Shown one piece after another: positions 26,190 through 35,031 of a stretch of DNA of 64,000 bases. Made by a program: the position numbers and the translations under genes. Origin of the DNA: Acidovorax_G lacteus (GTDB taxonomy: Bacteria; Pseudomonadota; Gammaproteobacteria; Burkholderiales; Burkholderiaceae_C). The notes under the pieces are model-generated. The model saw nothing but the letters and a program-made list of their open reading frames with translations. It was not told where the DNA came from and did not search any database. The stretch is from the NCBI RefSeq assembly GCF_039540375.1, contig NZ_BAABEX010000003.1:1-64000 (forward strand). The letters run 5' to 3'. Position 1 is the stretch's first letter. Each line of letters opens with the position of its first letter.

Positions 26190-27890
26190 ATGACTGACAC
26201 CTCCCTGCCCAAGCCCCCCTCCAACCTGCCACGCAATGTCCTGGGCCGCCGGCTCGTGGGCGCGTTTTCGCTGGTGCTGCTGCTGGCCCTGGCCGGCTCG
26301 GGCATCGGTGCCTGGTGCCTGCAGCAGGTCGACGCCGCCGTGCGCCAGGCGCTGGCCGGGCATGTGGCCACCGAGCGCATCGTGGCCGACGCCTACCGCC
26401 TGCAGGCCATGAACGCCGCACGCTACAAGGCCATGGCACTGAGCGCCGAGCCCGAGGTGGGCGAAGCCCTGCAGGCCGAGATTGCGCGGACACATGCGGA
26501 ATACACCGCCCTGCTGCAAGCGCTGCAGGAGCGCCTGCACAGCCCAGCCGACCAGGCCCTGCTGGCCACACTGCGCACCGCCGAGGGCGACTTCCAGCAG
26601 GCGGTGGCCGAACTGGTGCAGGCGCGCGATTTCGGCCTCACGGCGCGCATCCAGCAGGTGCTGCATGAGCGCTTCGCTCCGGCCAGCAGCGCGCTGCTGG
26701 GCGCGGTGGGCGCGCTCGCACAGGCGCAGCGCACCGCCATCGACACCGCCGGCGCCGAGGTGTCGGCGCTGTCGCAGTCGGCCCAGTGGGCGCTGCTGCT
26801 GTTTGGCCTGGCGGCGCTGGCGGTGGGGGCCGTGCTCACGGCCTGGCTGGTGCGCAGCATCTCGCAGCCGCTGCGCACCGCGCGCGACACCGCCCAGCGG
26901 GTGAGCGCGCTGGACCTGCGCCACGACATCGCCGGCCACGGCCGCGACGAGGCCGGCCATCTGCTGCTGGCCCTGGCGCGCATGCAGCAAGCCTTGCGCG
27001 CATTGGCAGCCGACGTGCGGGCTTCGGCCCACAGCGTGCGCCACGCCGCGCACGAGATGGCCCAGGGCAATGCCGACCTGTCGCAGCGCACCGAGGCCAC
27101 CGCATCGAGCCTGCAGCAAACCGCGGCGGCGCTGGAGCAGATCACGCTGCACCTGCAGCAGTCCACCGACGCGGCCGACCAGGCGCACCAGCTCTCAACC
27201 AACGCCGCCACCGTGGCCGAAGAAGGCGGGCGCACCGTGCAGCAGGTGGTGCAAACGCTGCGCGGCATCCAGCAATCGACGCGCGAGGTGGTGGACATCA
27301 CCGGCGTGATCGACGGTATCGCCTTCCAGACCAACATCCTGGCGCTCAACGCCGCGGTGGAAGCAGCGCGCGCGGGCGAGGCCGGACGCGGCTTTTCGGT
27401 GGTGGCGGCCGAAGTGCGCCAGCTGGCCACGCGCGCGGCCGAGGCGGCGCGGCGCATCCAGGCGCTGAGCGCGCAGTCGGTCGCGCAGGTGGACGAGGGC
27501 GTGCAGCGCGCGGGCGAGGCCGGTGCCACCATGCAGCGCATGCTGGGGGCGTCGCGCGAGGTGGTGCAGGCCATCGGTGCCATCCACAGCGCCACGCAGG
27601 CGCAGATGCAGGACATCCGGCAAATCCACGGCGCGGTGTCGCAGCTCGACCAGATGACGCAGCAGAACTCGGCGCTGGTCGAGCAATCGGCCGCGGCCTC
27701 GGAAGGCCTGCGCCAGCAGGCCCACGACCTGACGGAGCTGATCAGCCGCTTTGCGCTGCCCGGCGAGGCCGCCCACGCCGAGGCACCGCCGCCCCTGGCT
27801 CAGCGCATGGCCCCCACGCACCGCACAGGTGCGCCCGCACCGGCGCCCATGACCGCAGCCCGCCGCACGCCCTTGCTCTCGCGGGGCTGA
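26190..27890 (+). CDS. Methyl-accepting chemotaxis protein
   Basis: A 566-residue chemoreceptor. Membrane helices lie near residues 22-45 and 200-220 and enclose a periplasmic four-helix-type ligand domain (about 46-198). A HAMP linker follows (RSISQPLRTARDTAQRVSALDL), then a cytoplasmic signalling domain whose hairpin tip carries the conserved AFQTNILALNAAVEAARAGE near residue 385. The C-terminus ends in a Pro/Ala-rich stretch without the CheR-tethering pentapeptide. ATG 26190 is chosen; a GTG at 26181 is in frame. The gene is alone, without other chemotaxis genes beside it, so it probably feeds a signalling array encoded elsewhere. Confidence 0.92.
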   Translation: MTDTSLPKPPSNLPRNVLGRRLVGAFSLVLLLALAGSGIGAWCLQQVDAAVRQALAGHVATERIVADAYRLQAMNAARYKAMALSAEPEVGEALQAEIARTHAEYTALLQALQERLHSPADQALLATLRTAEGDFQQAVAELVQARDFGLTARIQQVLHERFAPASSALLGAVGALAQAQRTAIDTAGAEVSALSQSAQWALLLFGLAALAVGAVLTAWLVRSISQPLRTARDTAQRVSALDLRHDIAGHGRDEAGHLLLALARMQQALRALAADVRASAHSVRHAAHEMAQGNADLSQRTEATASSLQQTAAALEQITLHLQQSTDAADQAHQLSTNAATVAEEGGRTVQQVVQTLRGIQQSTREVVDITGVIDGIAFQTNILALNAAVEAARAGEAGRGFSVVAAEVRQLATRAAEAARRIQALSAQSVAQVDEGVQRAGEAGATMQRMLGASREVVQAIGAIHSATQAQMQDIRQIHGAVSQLDQMTQQNSALVEQSAAASEGLRQQAHDLTELISRFALPGEAAHAEAPPPLAQRMAPTHRTGAPAPAPMTAARRTPLLSRG

Positions 27891-27919
27891 ACAGCCCAGG
27901 CTGCGGCCGGGCGGCTGCC

Positions 27920-29548
27920 TCAGGCCCGGCTGCGCAGCGTGCGGCTGAGCAGGATCACCGGCACCAGGCCCACAGCCACCAGCGCGAGCGACGGCAGCGC
28001 GGCCTCGCCCAGGCGCTCGTCGCGCGCGAGCTGGTAGGCCACCACGGCCAAGGTGTCACTGTTGAAGGGGCGCAGCACCATGGTGGCGGGCAGCTCTTTC
28101 ATCACGTCCACAAACACCAGCAGCGCCGCTGCCGCGGTGGAGCGGCGCAGCAGCGGCCAGTGCACGCGCGCGAGCAGCGCGCCCGGGCCCATGCCCAGCA
28201 TGCGGGCTGAATCGTCCAGGCTGCGCGGAATGCGCGCATACCCGCTTTGCACCGACTGCAGCGCCACCGCCGCAAAGCGCACGAGGTAGGCCCACACAAT
28301 GCCCACGGCGGTCGAGGTGACCAGCGCCGCCAGCCCCCAGTGCGGCAGCGCCGCCTGCAGCCAGCCCACGGGCAGCAGCAGGCCCACCACGATCACCGCG
28401 CCCGGCACCGCATAGCCCAGGCTGGCCAGCTGCACCACGCCGCGTGTCAGCGCATCGGGGCGGCGGCGCACGGCAAAGGCCAGGGCCAGCGCCACGCCCA
28501 CGGCCAGCGCGGCGGTGATGGCGCCCAGCCGCACGCTGTGCCAGGCCCACTCCACAAAGCGGTCCCAGGGCAGCACCGACCAGTCGGCCGCCAGCGGCCG
28601 CAACATGAAGGCCACAGGCGCCACAAAGCCCATGAGCACCGGCAACGCGCACAACACCAGCGCCAGCACGCCCCAGCAGCCACGCAGGCGCAGCGGCTGC
28701 GCTTCGGCCGAGCTGGCGCGGCCCACGCCCTGGGTGGCAAAGCGCATGCGCCGCTGCGCGCGGTGCTCCAGCTGCAGCAGCACCACCACCAGCAGCAGCA
28801 GCATGGTGGCCAGCTGCGCCGCAGCCCAGCGGTTGTCCATGGCCAGCCAGGCTTTGTAGATACCAGTGGTGAAGGTCTGAATCCCGAAGTAGCTGGCCAC
28901 GCCGAAGTCGGCCAACGTCTCCATGAGCACCAGCGCCACGCCCGCGGCCACGGCCGGGCGCGCCAGCGGCAGCGCCACCGCGCGGATGCGCCGCGGCAGC
29001 GGTGCGCCCAGCAGCCGCGCAGCCTCCATCAGCTGGGGCGCGCGCTCGCTCAGCGCCGTGCGTGCCAGCAGGTACACATAGGGATAGAGCGAGAAAATAA
29101 ACACCCACACCGCGCCGCCCAGGCTGCGCACCTCGGGCAGCAGGCGGCCTTCGAGCCCGAAATGCGTGCGCAGGCCCACCTGCAGCGGGCCGCTGAACTG
29201 CAAAAAGTCGGTGTACGCATAGGCCGTCACATAAGCGGGCATGGCCAGCGGCAGCAGCAGCATCCATTCGAGCGTGCGCCGCCCGCGAAAGTCGAACAGC
29301 GTGACGGCCGCGGCCGTGGCCGTGCCCACCACAGCCGCGCCCAGGCCCACCCACAGCGCCAGCCACAACGTGGTGCCCGCATAGCGCGGCAGCACCGTGG
29401 CCGCCATCTCGCGCAGGATAGCCCCGGCCTCGGCCCCGCCCGGCGTGCCCGGCCACCAGGCCGAGAACACCGCCAGCACTGGCAGCACCAGCAGCCCGGC
29501 CAGGGCGAGCAAGGCGGCAGAGCGCAGCAGGTGAAGGAGTCGGGGCAT
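27920..29548 (-). CDS. fbpB: Ferric-iron ABC transporter permease, FbpB-like
   Basis: A 542-residue permease made of two fused BPD-transport modules, each with about six membrane helices, the usual arrangement of FbpB/SfuB/AfuB. EAA-type loops are visible in both halves: EAARLLGAPLPRRIRAVALPLARPA and DDSARMLGMGPGALLARVHWPLLRR. It would move ferric ions delivered by a periplasmic binding protein; no such gene is in the window. The matching ATPase is transcribed divergently from 29697, with a possible Fur box between. ATG 29548 begins at MPRLLHLLRSAALLALAG; the frame is open to 29671 but that part looks non-coding. Confidence 0.85.
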   Translation of the reverse strand: MPRLLHLLRSAALLALAGLLVLPVLAVFSAWWPGTPGGAEAGAILREMAATVLPRYAGTTLWLALWVGLGAAVVGTATAAAVTLFDFRGRRTLEWMLLLPLAMPAYVTAYAYTDFLQFSGPLQVGLRTHFGLEGRLLPEVRSLGGAVWVFIFSLYPYVYLLARTALSERAPQLMEAARLLGAPLPRRIRAVALPLARPAVAAGVALVLMETLADFGVASYFGIQTFTTGIYKAWLAMDNRWAAAQLATMLLLLVVVLLQLEHRAQRRMRFATQGVGRASSAEAQPLRLRGCWGVLALVLCALPVLMGFVAPVAFMLRPLAADWSVLPWDRFVEWAWHSVRLGAITAALAVGVALALAFAVRRRPDALTRGVVQLASLGYAVPGAVIVVGLLLPVGWLQAALPHWGLAALVTSTAVGIVWAYLVRFAAVALQSVQSGYARIPRSLDDSARMLGMGPGALLARVHWPLLRRSTAAAALLVFVDVMKELPATMVLRPFNSDTLAVVAYQLARDERLGEAALPSLALVAVGLVPVILLSRTLRSRA

Positions 29549-29650
29549 GAAGGGGAGCGTCAGGGGCGGCCGCAGTGCGCGCGGCGGGGGCCACCCCCTG
29601 CGCAGGCCGTGGGCCGCCGGGCGGGCAGCGCCGCAAGCAGGCCGCGCAAT

Positions 29651-29675
29651 GCAAATGCGAATTCTAAGCATTTGC
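29651..29675. promoter_or_regulatory. Possible Fur box between divergent iron-transport genes
   Basis: Inverted repeat GCAAATGC (29651-29658) and GCATTTGC (29668-29675). The central 15-mer TGCGAATTCTAAGCA matches the 7-1-7 Fur consensus TGATAATNATTATCA at 10 of the 14 defined positions. Position between two ferric-iron transporter genes supports iron-dependent repression of both; binding is inferred. Confidence 0.45.
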
Positions 29676-29696
29676 CTGTCGCCCTAGAATCCTAGG

Positions 29697-30809
29697 ATGT
29701 TCCTCGAAGTCTCGCAGCTCGACGTGCGCTACGGCGCGCAGCCGCAACCGGCCGTGCGCGGCGTCACGCTGGGCCTGCGCGCGGGCGAGATCGGCGTGCT
29801 GATTGGCCCTTCGGGCTGTGGCAAGACCACGCTGCTGCGCGCGGTGGCGGGGCTCGAACCCGTGAGCCACGGCGCGGTGCGCCTGGCCGGCGAGGCCGTG
29901 AGCCGCCCCGGCGCGAGCGTGCCGCCAGAGCAGCGGCGCATCGGCATGGTGTTCCAGGACTACGCGCTGTTCCCGCACCTGAGCGTGGGCCGCAACGTGG
30001 CCTTTGGCATCCACCGCCTGCCGCGCGCCGAACAGGCCGCGCGCGTGGCCGAGGTGCTGGCGCTCGTCGGCCTGGCCGGCCACGCCGACCGTTACCCGCA
30101 CGAGCTGTCGGGCGGGCAGCAGCAGCGCGTGGCGCTGGCGAGGGCGCTGGCGCCGCGCCCGCAGCTCATGCTGCTGGACGAGCCTTTTTCCAACCTCGAC
30201 GTGGACCTGCGCGAGCGCCTGGCGCACGAGGTGCGCGGCATCCTGAAGGCGGCCGGCGCCACGGCGCTGTTCGTCACGCACGACCAGCTCGAAGCCTTTG
30301 CGATCGGCGACCGCATCGGCGTGATGCACGAGGGCCGCCTGCACCAGTGGGACGACGCCTACACCCTCTACCACCGCCCGGCCACGCGCTTCGTGGCCGA
30401 GTTCATCGGCCACGGCGTGTTCGCCCCGGCCACGCTGGTCCAGCGCGGCCACAACGTGGTGGCGCAAACCCCGCTGGGCGAGCTGACGGACCTGGCCGAA
30501 TGCCCGCTGCCCGCCAGCTACCCCGGCGGCGAATGCGATGTGCTGCTGCGCGCCGATGACATCGTGCACGACGACGACGCGCCGGTGCAGGCGCGCATCG
30601 AGCGCAAGTCGTTCCGCGGCTCGGAGTTTCTCTACACCCTGCGGCTGGCCAGCGGCCACCAGCTGATGGCCCATGTGCCCAGCCACCACGACCATGCGGT
30701 GGGCGAATGGATCGGCATCCGCGCGCAGGTGGACCATGTGGTGACCTTTGCACGCAACGCCCAGCCGGGCGCAGCCCCGGCCCCGGCGGCACCGGCGCGT
30801 GCAGTCTGA
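29697..30809 (+). CDS. fbpC: Ferric-iron ABC transporter ATPase, FbpC-like
   Basis: A 370-residue ABC ATPase. Walker A GPSGCGKTT lies near residue 37, Q-loop FQDYALFPHLSV near 90, signature LSGGQQQRVALARAL near 137, Walker B LMLLDEPFSNLD near 158 and switch His in FVTHDQLEA near 192. A C-terminal TOBE-like regulatory domain follows, with HRPATRFVAEFIGHGVF leading into it, as in FbpC and PotA-type importers. The divergent permease at 27920-29548 is the natural partner. The region upstream of ATG 29697 has only a weak AGG as ribosome site. Confidence 0.9.
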   Translation: MFLEVSQLDVRYGAQPQPAVRGVTLGLRAGEIGVLIGPSGCGKTTLLRAVAGLEPVSHGAVRLAGEAVSRPGASVPPEQRRIGMVFQDYALFPHLSVGRNVAFGIHRLPRAEQAARVAEVLALVGLAGHADRYPHELSGGQQQRVALARALAPRPQLMLLDEPFSNLDVDLRERLAHEVRGILKAAGATALFVTHDQLEAFAIGDRIGVMHEGRLHQWDDAYTLYHRPATRFVAEFIGHGVFAPATLVQRGHNVVAQTPLGELTDLAECPLPASYPGGECDVLLRADDIVHDDDAPVQARIERKSFRGSEFLYTLRLASGHQLMAHVPSHHDHAVGEWIGIRAQVDHVVTFARNAQPGAAPAPAAPARAV

Positions 30810-30849
30810 GCGCTTCAAGCCGCAAGCCAAAACGGCCTGCAGCCCAGCA

Positions 30850-30888
30850 AAGTCAAGCACAAGCAGCTACTGATTGAATAGCAAACAA
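30850..30888 (+). repeat. Dispersed palindromic repeat, decayed
   Basis: GTCAAGCACAAGCAGCTACTG followed by TTGAATAGCAAAC corresponds to the right half of the repeat family. It lies between the convergent fbpC and plsC-like genes. Confidence 0.55.
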
Positions 30889-30911
30889 GCCCGCATGCAT
30901 GCGGCCTGCGG

Positions 30912-31649
30912 TCAAGCCTGGCGCAGCGCGTCCACAGTGGCCTGCAGGTGCTCGGCCCACGTGCGGCGGTCGCGGCCGTCGGCGCGCTCGGGTGGGCCGA
31001 AGGTCACCACGGCCTCGATGGGCCGGGCGCTGAGGGTGCGCCACAGCGAGCCCAGCAGGGTTTCGTCGCCGATGTAGCTGGGCGCATGGCTAGTGGCCTG
31101 GCTGGCGCGGTCCACAAAGCGCAGGCCCACGGGCTGCACGGGCGCATCGGCGGCCAGCGCGGCCTGGATCAGGTTGGCATGGAAGGGCAGCAGCGTGCGG
31201 CCGTCGCCCGTGGTGCCCTCCGGAAACACGGCCACCACCTCCCCGCGCTCCAGCGATTCGCGCAGCGTGCCCACCATGCGCAGCGCGTCGCGGCGCGAGC
31301 GGCGCTCGATGTAGAGCGTGCCCGCCGCCGTGGCCAGGGTACCGATCAGCGGCCAGTCCTGCACGTCGGATTTGGAGACGAAGCGGCAGTAGCGGGCCGC
31401 ATGCATCACCGGAATGTCGAGCCACGAGATGTGGTTGGCCACGAGCAGTACCGGCCCGGTGAGCGCAGGCGTGCCCTGCACGCGCAGCGACACACCCGCG
31501 TGCGCCAGCAACTGCAGCGACCAGGCCTGCACATGGGCCTGCTGCTGCTCGGGCGGCAGGCGCGGAAAGCGCAGCGCCACGATCCACAGCCCCTGGGCGA
31601 TGTGGACCAGCAGGCGCAGCAGCCGCCAGCCGGCACGCAGCAGCTTCAT
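30912..31649 (-). CDS. plsC: 1-acyl-glycerol-3-phosphate acyltransferase (PlsC family)
   Basis: A 245-residue membrane acyltransferase. An N-terminal hydrophobic segment (LLRLLVHIAQGLWIVALRF) is followed by the catalytic HX4D motif in NHISWLD near residue 72 and the substrate-binding FPEGTTGDG near 142, the standard plsC motifs. It transfers an acyl chain to lysophosphatidate in phospholipid synthesis; an ornithine-lipid acyltransferase (OlsA) is a possible alternative. It starts one base after the stop of the dihydroorotase-like gene and is probably the last gene of the ruvX-pyr operon. Confidence 0.88.
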   Translation of the reverse strand: MKLLRAGWRLLRLLVHIAQGLWIVALRFPRLPPEQQQAHVQAWSLQLLAHAGVSLRVQGTPALTGPVLLVANHISWLDIPVMHAARYCRFVSKSDVQDWPLIGTLATAAGTLYIERRSRRDALRMVGTLRESLERGEVVAVFPEGTTGDGRTLLPFHANLIQAALAADAPVQPVGLRFVDRASQATSHAPSYIGDETLLGSLWRTLSARPIEAVVTFGPPERADGRDRRTWAEHLQATVDALRQA

Positions 31650-31650
31650 G

Positions 31651-32943
31651 TCAGCGCTCGAACGCGACCTGACCGCCCACCAGCGTGCAGCGCACGCGGC
31701 CCGGCAGTTCGTAGCTGCCAAAGGGCGTGTGCTTGCCCTGGCTGCGCAGCGCCTCGGGCTGCACCGTCCAGGCGGCCTGGGGGTCGAACACGCACAGGTC
31801 GGCCACGCCGCCTTCGGCAATGCGGCCCACGCTGGCCTGCAGCGTGCCCAGTGCCGGGCCCAGCACGCGCGCGGGTTCGCTGGTCACGGTGGCGATGGCG
31901 CGGGCCAGCGGCACGCGGTCGTCCTGCGACCACTTGAGCGCCAGCGACAGCAGCAGCTCCAGCCCGGTGGCGCCAGGCTCGGCCTCGGCAAACGGCAAGG
32001 TCTTGGCGTCTTCGTCCACCGGGTTGTGGTCGGACACCAGCGCGTCGATGGTGCCATCGGCCAGTGCGGCGCGCAGTGCGTCGCGGTCGCGCTGCTGGCG
32101 CAGCGGTGGCGACAGGCGAGCACGGCTGTCGAAAAAGCCGATGTCCACATCGGTCAGGTGCAGCGAGTTGATGCTCACGTCGCAGCTCACGTTCAGGCCC
32201 TCGGCCTTGGCGCGGCGCACCAGCTCCACCCCGGCCGCGCTGCTCAGGCGGCACAGGTGCACATGACCGCGCGTGCTGCGCATCAGCTCAAAAATGGTGT
32301 GCAACGCAATCGTTTCAGCCGCCACCGGCACGCCCGACAGGCCCAGCCGCGTGGCCAGCGGGCCGCTGGCGGCCACGCCCTTGCCCAGGTGCAGCTCCTG
32401 CGGGCGCAGCCACACGGTGTAGCCAAAGGTGGCCGCGTACTGCAGCGCGCGCTGCATCACCTGCGTGCTGGCCAGCGGCACCTCGGCCTGGCCAAAGCCC
32501 ACGCAGCCGGATTCGGTGAGTTCGGCCATCTCGGTCAGCACCTCGCCGGCCAGGCTGCGCGTGAGCGCGCCCAGCGGAAACAGCCGCGCCTGGTGCAGCT
32601 TTTCGGCGCGGAACTTGAGCATTTCCACCAGGCCCGGCTCGTCGAGCACGGGGTCGGTGTCGGGCGGGCAGACCAGGCTGGTCACGCCCCCGGCCACGGC
32701 GGCGGCCATTTCGGATTCGAGCATGCCTTCGTGCTCGTGGCCCGGCTCGCGCAGGCGGGCCGACAGGTCCACCAGGCCTGGCAGCACCCAGCAGCCGCGG
32801 GCGTCGATGACGCGGTGCGGCGCAAAGTCGGCCGGGGCGCGCTGCAGGCCCACCACGCGGCCCGCGGCCACGGCCACATCGCCCACCTGGTCGAGCCCAG
32901 TGGCGGGGTCGATCACGCGGCCGTTCTGGATCAAGAGTTTCAT
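31651..32943 (-). CDS. pyrC: Dihydroorotase-like protein PyrC', probably inactive
   Basis: A 430-residue member of the dihydroorotase family. It starts MKLLIQNGRVIDPATGLD and keeps the overall fold motifs (LREPG, SDHNPVDEDAK, ANPGATG-like EPGATGLELLL). However, the metal-binding HxH that normally precedes LREPG is replaced: the sequence reads VDLSARLREPG. The family is known from Pseudomonas, where a non-catalytic PyrC' assembles with aspartate carbamoyltransferase. Its place directly downstream of pyrB fits that role. A true dihydroorotase is then expected elsewhere. ATG 32943 is chosen; the frame upstream runs into a repeat and is not coding. Confidence 0.88.
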   Translation of the reverse strand: MKLLIQNGRVIDPATGLDQVGDVAVAAGRVVGLQRAPADFAPHRVIDARGCWVLPGLVDLSARLREPGHEHEGMLESEMAAAVAGGVTSLVCPPDTDPVLDEPGLVEMLKFRAEKLHQARLFPLGALTRSLAGEVLTEMAELTESGCVGFGQAEVPLASTQVMQRALQYAATFGYTVWLRPQELHLGKGVAASGPLATRLGLSGVPVAAETIALHTIFELMRSTRGHVHLCRLSSAAGVELVRRAKAEGLNVSCDVSINSLHLTDVDIGFFDSRARLSPPLRQQRDRDALRAALADGTIDALVSDHNPVDEDAKTLPFAEAEPGATGLELLLSLALKWSQDDRVPLARAIATVTSEPARVLGPALGTLQASVGRIAEGGVADLCVFDPQAAWTVQPEALRSQGKHTPFGSYELPGRVRCTLVGGQVAFER

Positions 32944-32964
32944 GCTTAGGGTCCCCAGAGGCCA

Positions 32965-33010
32965 CTCGTGCTTATTTATCAAGCACGAGCAGCTATCAAA
33001 TAAATAGCAA
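32965..33010 (+). repeat. Dispersed palindromic repeat
   Basis: CTCGTGCTT (32965-32973) and AAGCACGAG (32981-32989) form a perfect 9-bp stem, followed by AGCTATCAAATAAATAGCAA. It lies between pyrB and the dihydroorotase-like gene, inside the presumed operon. Confidence 0.8.
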
Positions 33011-33083
33011 TCTGCAAGGCATCAAGGTCGGCCTGCTCCGCCCCGCGCCAGTGCCCCCGTGGAGCCGGCTTTGCCGGGCCACT

Positions 33084-33128
33084 GGGGGCGTCCCCCCTGG
33101 GGGGAAGACGCAAAGCGGCACAGGGGGG
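33084..33128 (-). repeat. C-rich intergenic repeat, second type
   Basis: Starts directly after the pyrB stop. On the minus strand it reads a run of Cs, TGTGCCGCTTTGCGTCTTCC and a further C-run with GGGGGG, giving a GC-rich hairpin. A related sequence follows purH at 58017-58080. Confidence 0.5.
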
Positions 33129-34091
33129 TCATGCCTCGTTCCCGGCGACGATGCTCATCACCGCCATGCGCACGGCGATACCGAAGGTCACCTGCGGCAG
33201 GATCACGCTCTGCTGGCCATCGACCACGGCGGAGTCGATCTCGACACCGCGGTTGATGGGCCCCGGGTGCATGACGATGGCGTCGGGCTTTGCGTGGCGC
33301 AGCTTCTCGGGCGTGAGGCCGAAGCTCTTGAAGTACTCCTGGCTCGACGGCAGCAGCGCGCCGCTCATGCGCTCGTTCTGCAGGCGCAGCATGATGACCA
33401 CGTCACAGTCCTTGATGCCTTCTTCGAGCGTGTGGAACACGCGCACGCCCATCTGCGCCATGTCGGCCGGCACCAGCGTGCGCGGGCCCACCACGCGCAC
33501 CTCGGCGCAGCCCAGCGTGGTCAGCGCGTGGATGTCCGAGCGCGCCACGCGCGAGTGCAGCACGTCGCCCACGATGGCCACGGTGAGGTTGGCAAAGTCC
33601 TTCTTGTAGTGGCGGATGGTGTACATGTCGAGCAGCCCCTGCGTGGGGTGCGCATGCCGCCCGTCGCCCGCATTGATCACGTGCACATGCGGGGCCACGT
33701 GCTGCGCGATCAGGTAGGGTGCGCCCGATTCACTGTGCCGCACCACGAACAGGTCGGCCGCCATGGCGCTCAGGTTGGCAATGGTGTCGAGCAGCGATTC
33801 GCCCTTGCTGGCCGAGCTGCGCGCGATGTCGAGGTTGATCACGTCGGCCGACAGGCGCTTGGCGGCGATCTCGAAGGTGGTGCGCGTGCGCGTGCTGTTC
33901 TCGAAGAACAGGTTGAACACGCTCTTGCCGCGCAAGAGCGGCACCTTCTTGACCTCGCGGTCGTTCACGCTCACAAAGTTGGCGGCGGTGTCCAGGATGT
34001 GCGTGACGATGTCGCGCGGCAGCCCTTCGATCGACAGCAGGTGGATCAGCTCGCCGTTCTTGTTGAGTTGGGGATTGCGCTTGTGCAGCAC
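33129..34091 (-). CDS. pyrB: Aspartate carbamoyltransferase catalytic chain
   Basis: A 320-residue enzyme that joins carbamoyl phosphate and aspartate, the committed step of pyrimidine synthesis. The carbamoyl-phosphate motif FENSTRTRTTFE lies near residue 62, HPTQGLLDMYT near 145 and the aspartate-loop motif MHPGPINRGVEI near 280. The length is typical. The GTG start is two bases after the stop of pyrR, and the PyrC'-like gene follows; in PyrB-PyrC' systems the two form a large complex. No pyrI regulatory chain is present. Confidence 0.96.
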   Translation of the reverse strand: MLHKRNPQLNKNGELIHLLSIEGLPRDIVTHILDTAANFVSVNDREVKKVPLLRGKSVFNLFFENSTRTRTTFEIAAKRLSADVINLDIARSSASKGESLLDTIANLSAMAADLFVVRHSESGAPYLIAQHVAPHVHVINAGDGRHAHPTQGLLDMYTIRHYKKDFANLTVAIVGDVLHSRVARSDIHALTTLGCAEVRVVGPRTLVPADMAQMGVRVFHTLEEGIKDCDVVIMLRLQNERMSGALLPSSQEYFKSFGLTPEKLRHAKPDAIVMHPGPINRGVEIDSAVVDGQQSVILPQVTFGIAVRMAVMSIVAGNEA

Positions 34092-34093
34092 GG

Positions 34094-34615
34094 TCAGGCC
34101 TCGTTGACTTGGAAGTGGAAGGTGCCGTCGGCCGCGCGGGCCAGCGCCAGCGACTGCGCGGCGGGCAGTGCCACGCGCGCGGCCGCAAAGTCGGCCTGCA
34201 CGGGCAGCTGGCGGCCGCCGCGGTCCACCAGCACCGCCAGGCGCACGCTGGCCGGGCGGCCGTAGTCGAACAGTTCATTGAGCACCGCGCGGATGGTGCG
34301 GCCGGTGTAGAGCACGTCGTCGAGCACCAGCACGTCGGCGCCGTCCACCTCGAAGGGGAGCACCGTCTGCGCGCTGGCGGCCAGGCCGCGCTGCGCAAAA
34401 TCATCGCGGTGCAGGGCCGACGAGAGCACGCCGGGCGCGCCCTCGCGGCCCAGGTCACGCTGCAGGCGTTCGGCCAGCCAGGCACCGCCCGAGGTGATGC
34501 CCGCCAGGTGCGTGGCGGGCGTGAGCATCTGGCGCACGCCGCGCAGCAGTTCGCGGTACAGGGCTTCCGCGTCCAGCTCCAGGCGGCCGGCGGCGGGGGT
34601 CGGGGGGGCACTCAT
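34094..34615 (-). CDS. pyrR: PyrR-type regulator / uracil phosphoribosyltransferase
   Basis: A 173-residue type I phosphoribosyltransferase. The PRPP loop VLVLDDVLYTGRTIRAVLNEL lies near residues 93-113. In many bacteria PyrR binds pyr mRNA and controls attenuation; the gene order pyrR-pyrB suggests a pyrimidine-linked role here, though I do not see a clear attenuator between the genes (only two bases separate them). Its start overlaps the end of ruvX by four bases. Confidence 0.92.
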   Translation of the reverse strand: MSAPPTPAAGRLELDAEALYRELLRGVRQMLTPATHLAGITSGGAWLAERLQRDLGREGAPGVLSSALHRDDFAQRGLAASAQTVLPFEVDGADVLVLDDVLYTGRTIRAVLNELFDYGRPASVRLAVLVDRGGRQLPVQADFAAARVALPAAQSLALARAADGTFHFQVNEA

Positions 34616-35031
34616 GAAAGACTCCTCAGAAACTGTTCCAGGATGATGCAGGCCGAGGCCGCGTCGGCGTCGGCCGCTCCGGCCGCGTGGGCCTCGGTGG
34701 TGCTGTAGCGCTCATCCACCTCGTACACCGGCAGCTTGAAGCGCCCGTGCAGCTGGCGGCCAAACTTTTGCGCGCGCGCCGTGTTCTCGTGCGGCGCACC
34801 GTCGGGGTGGTAGGGCACGCCGATCACCAGGGCGTCGGGCTGCCAGGTGCGGATGCGCTCGGCCACCTGGGCAAAGCGGGCGTCGCCCTCGGCGCGGATG
34901 GTGGGCTGCGCCGTGGCCGTGCGCAGCAGGCGCGTGCCTACGGCCACGCCGGTGCGCTTGAGGCCCAGGTCAAAAGCAAGAAAGGTCTGGAAATGCGCAG
35001 GAACAGGCGGCGGTGGCACCGGCCCGCTCAT
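34612..35031 (-). CDS. ruvX: Putative pre-16S rRNA nuclease RuvX/YqgF
   Basis: A 139-residue RNase H-like fold protein. The first acidic residue is in FLAFDLGLKRTGVAVG near residue 20, GVPYHPDG near 75 is the middle motif, and DERYSTTEA near 107 carries later acidic residues. YqgF/RuvX proteins trim 16S rRNA precursors and were first described as possible Holliday-junction resolvases. Overlaps of four bases with both algH and pyrR suggest a coupled operon; algH-ruvX adjacency is widespread in proteobacteria. Confidence 0.93.
   Translation of the reverse strand: MSGPVPPPPVPAHFQTFLAFDLGLKRTGVAVGTRLLRTATAQPTIRAEGDARFAQVAERIRTWQPDALVIGVPYHPDGAPHENTARAQKFGRQLHGRFKLPVYEVDERYSTTEAHAAGAADADAASACIILEQFLRSLS

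Noticed and set aside
26184..26190. Single GTTTGCA near the chemoreceptor start as a regulator site
   Set aside because: Only one copy, no 11-bp partner and wrong position relative to a promoter.
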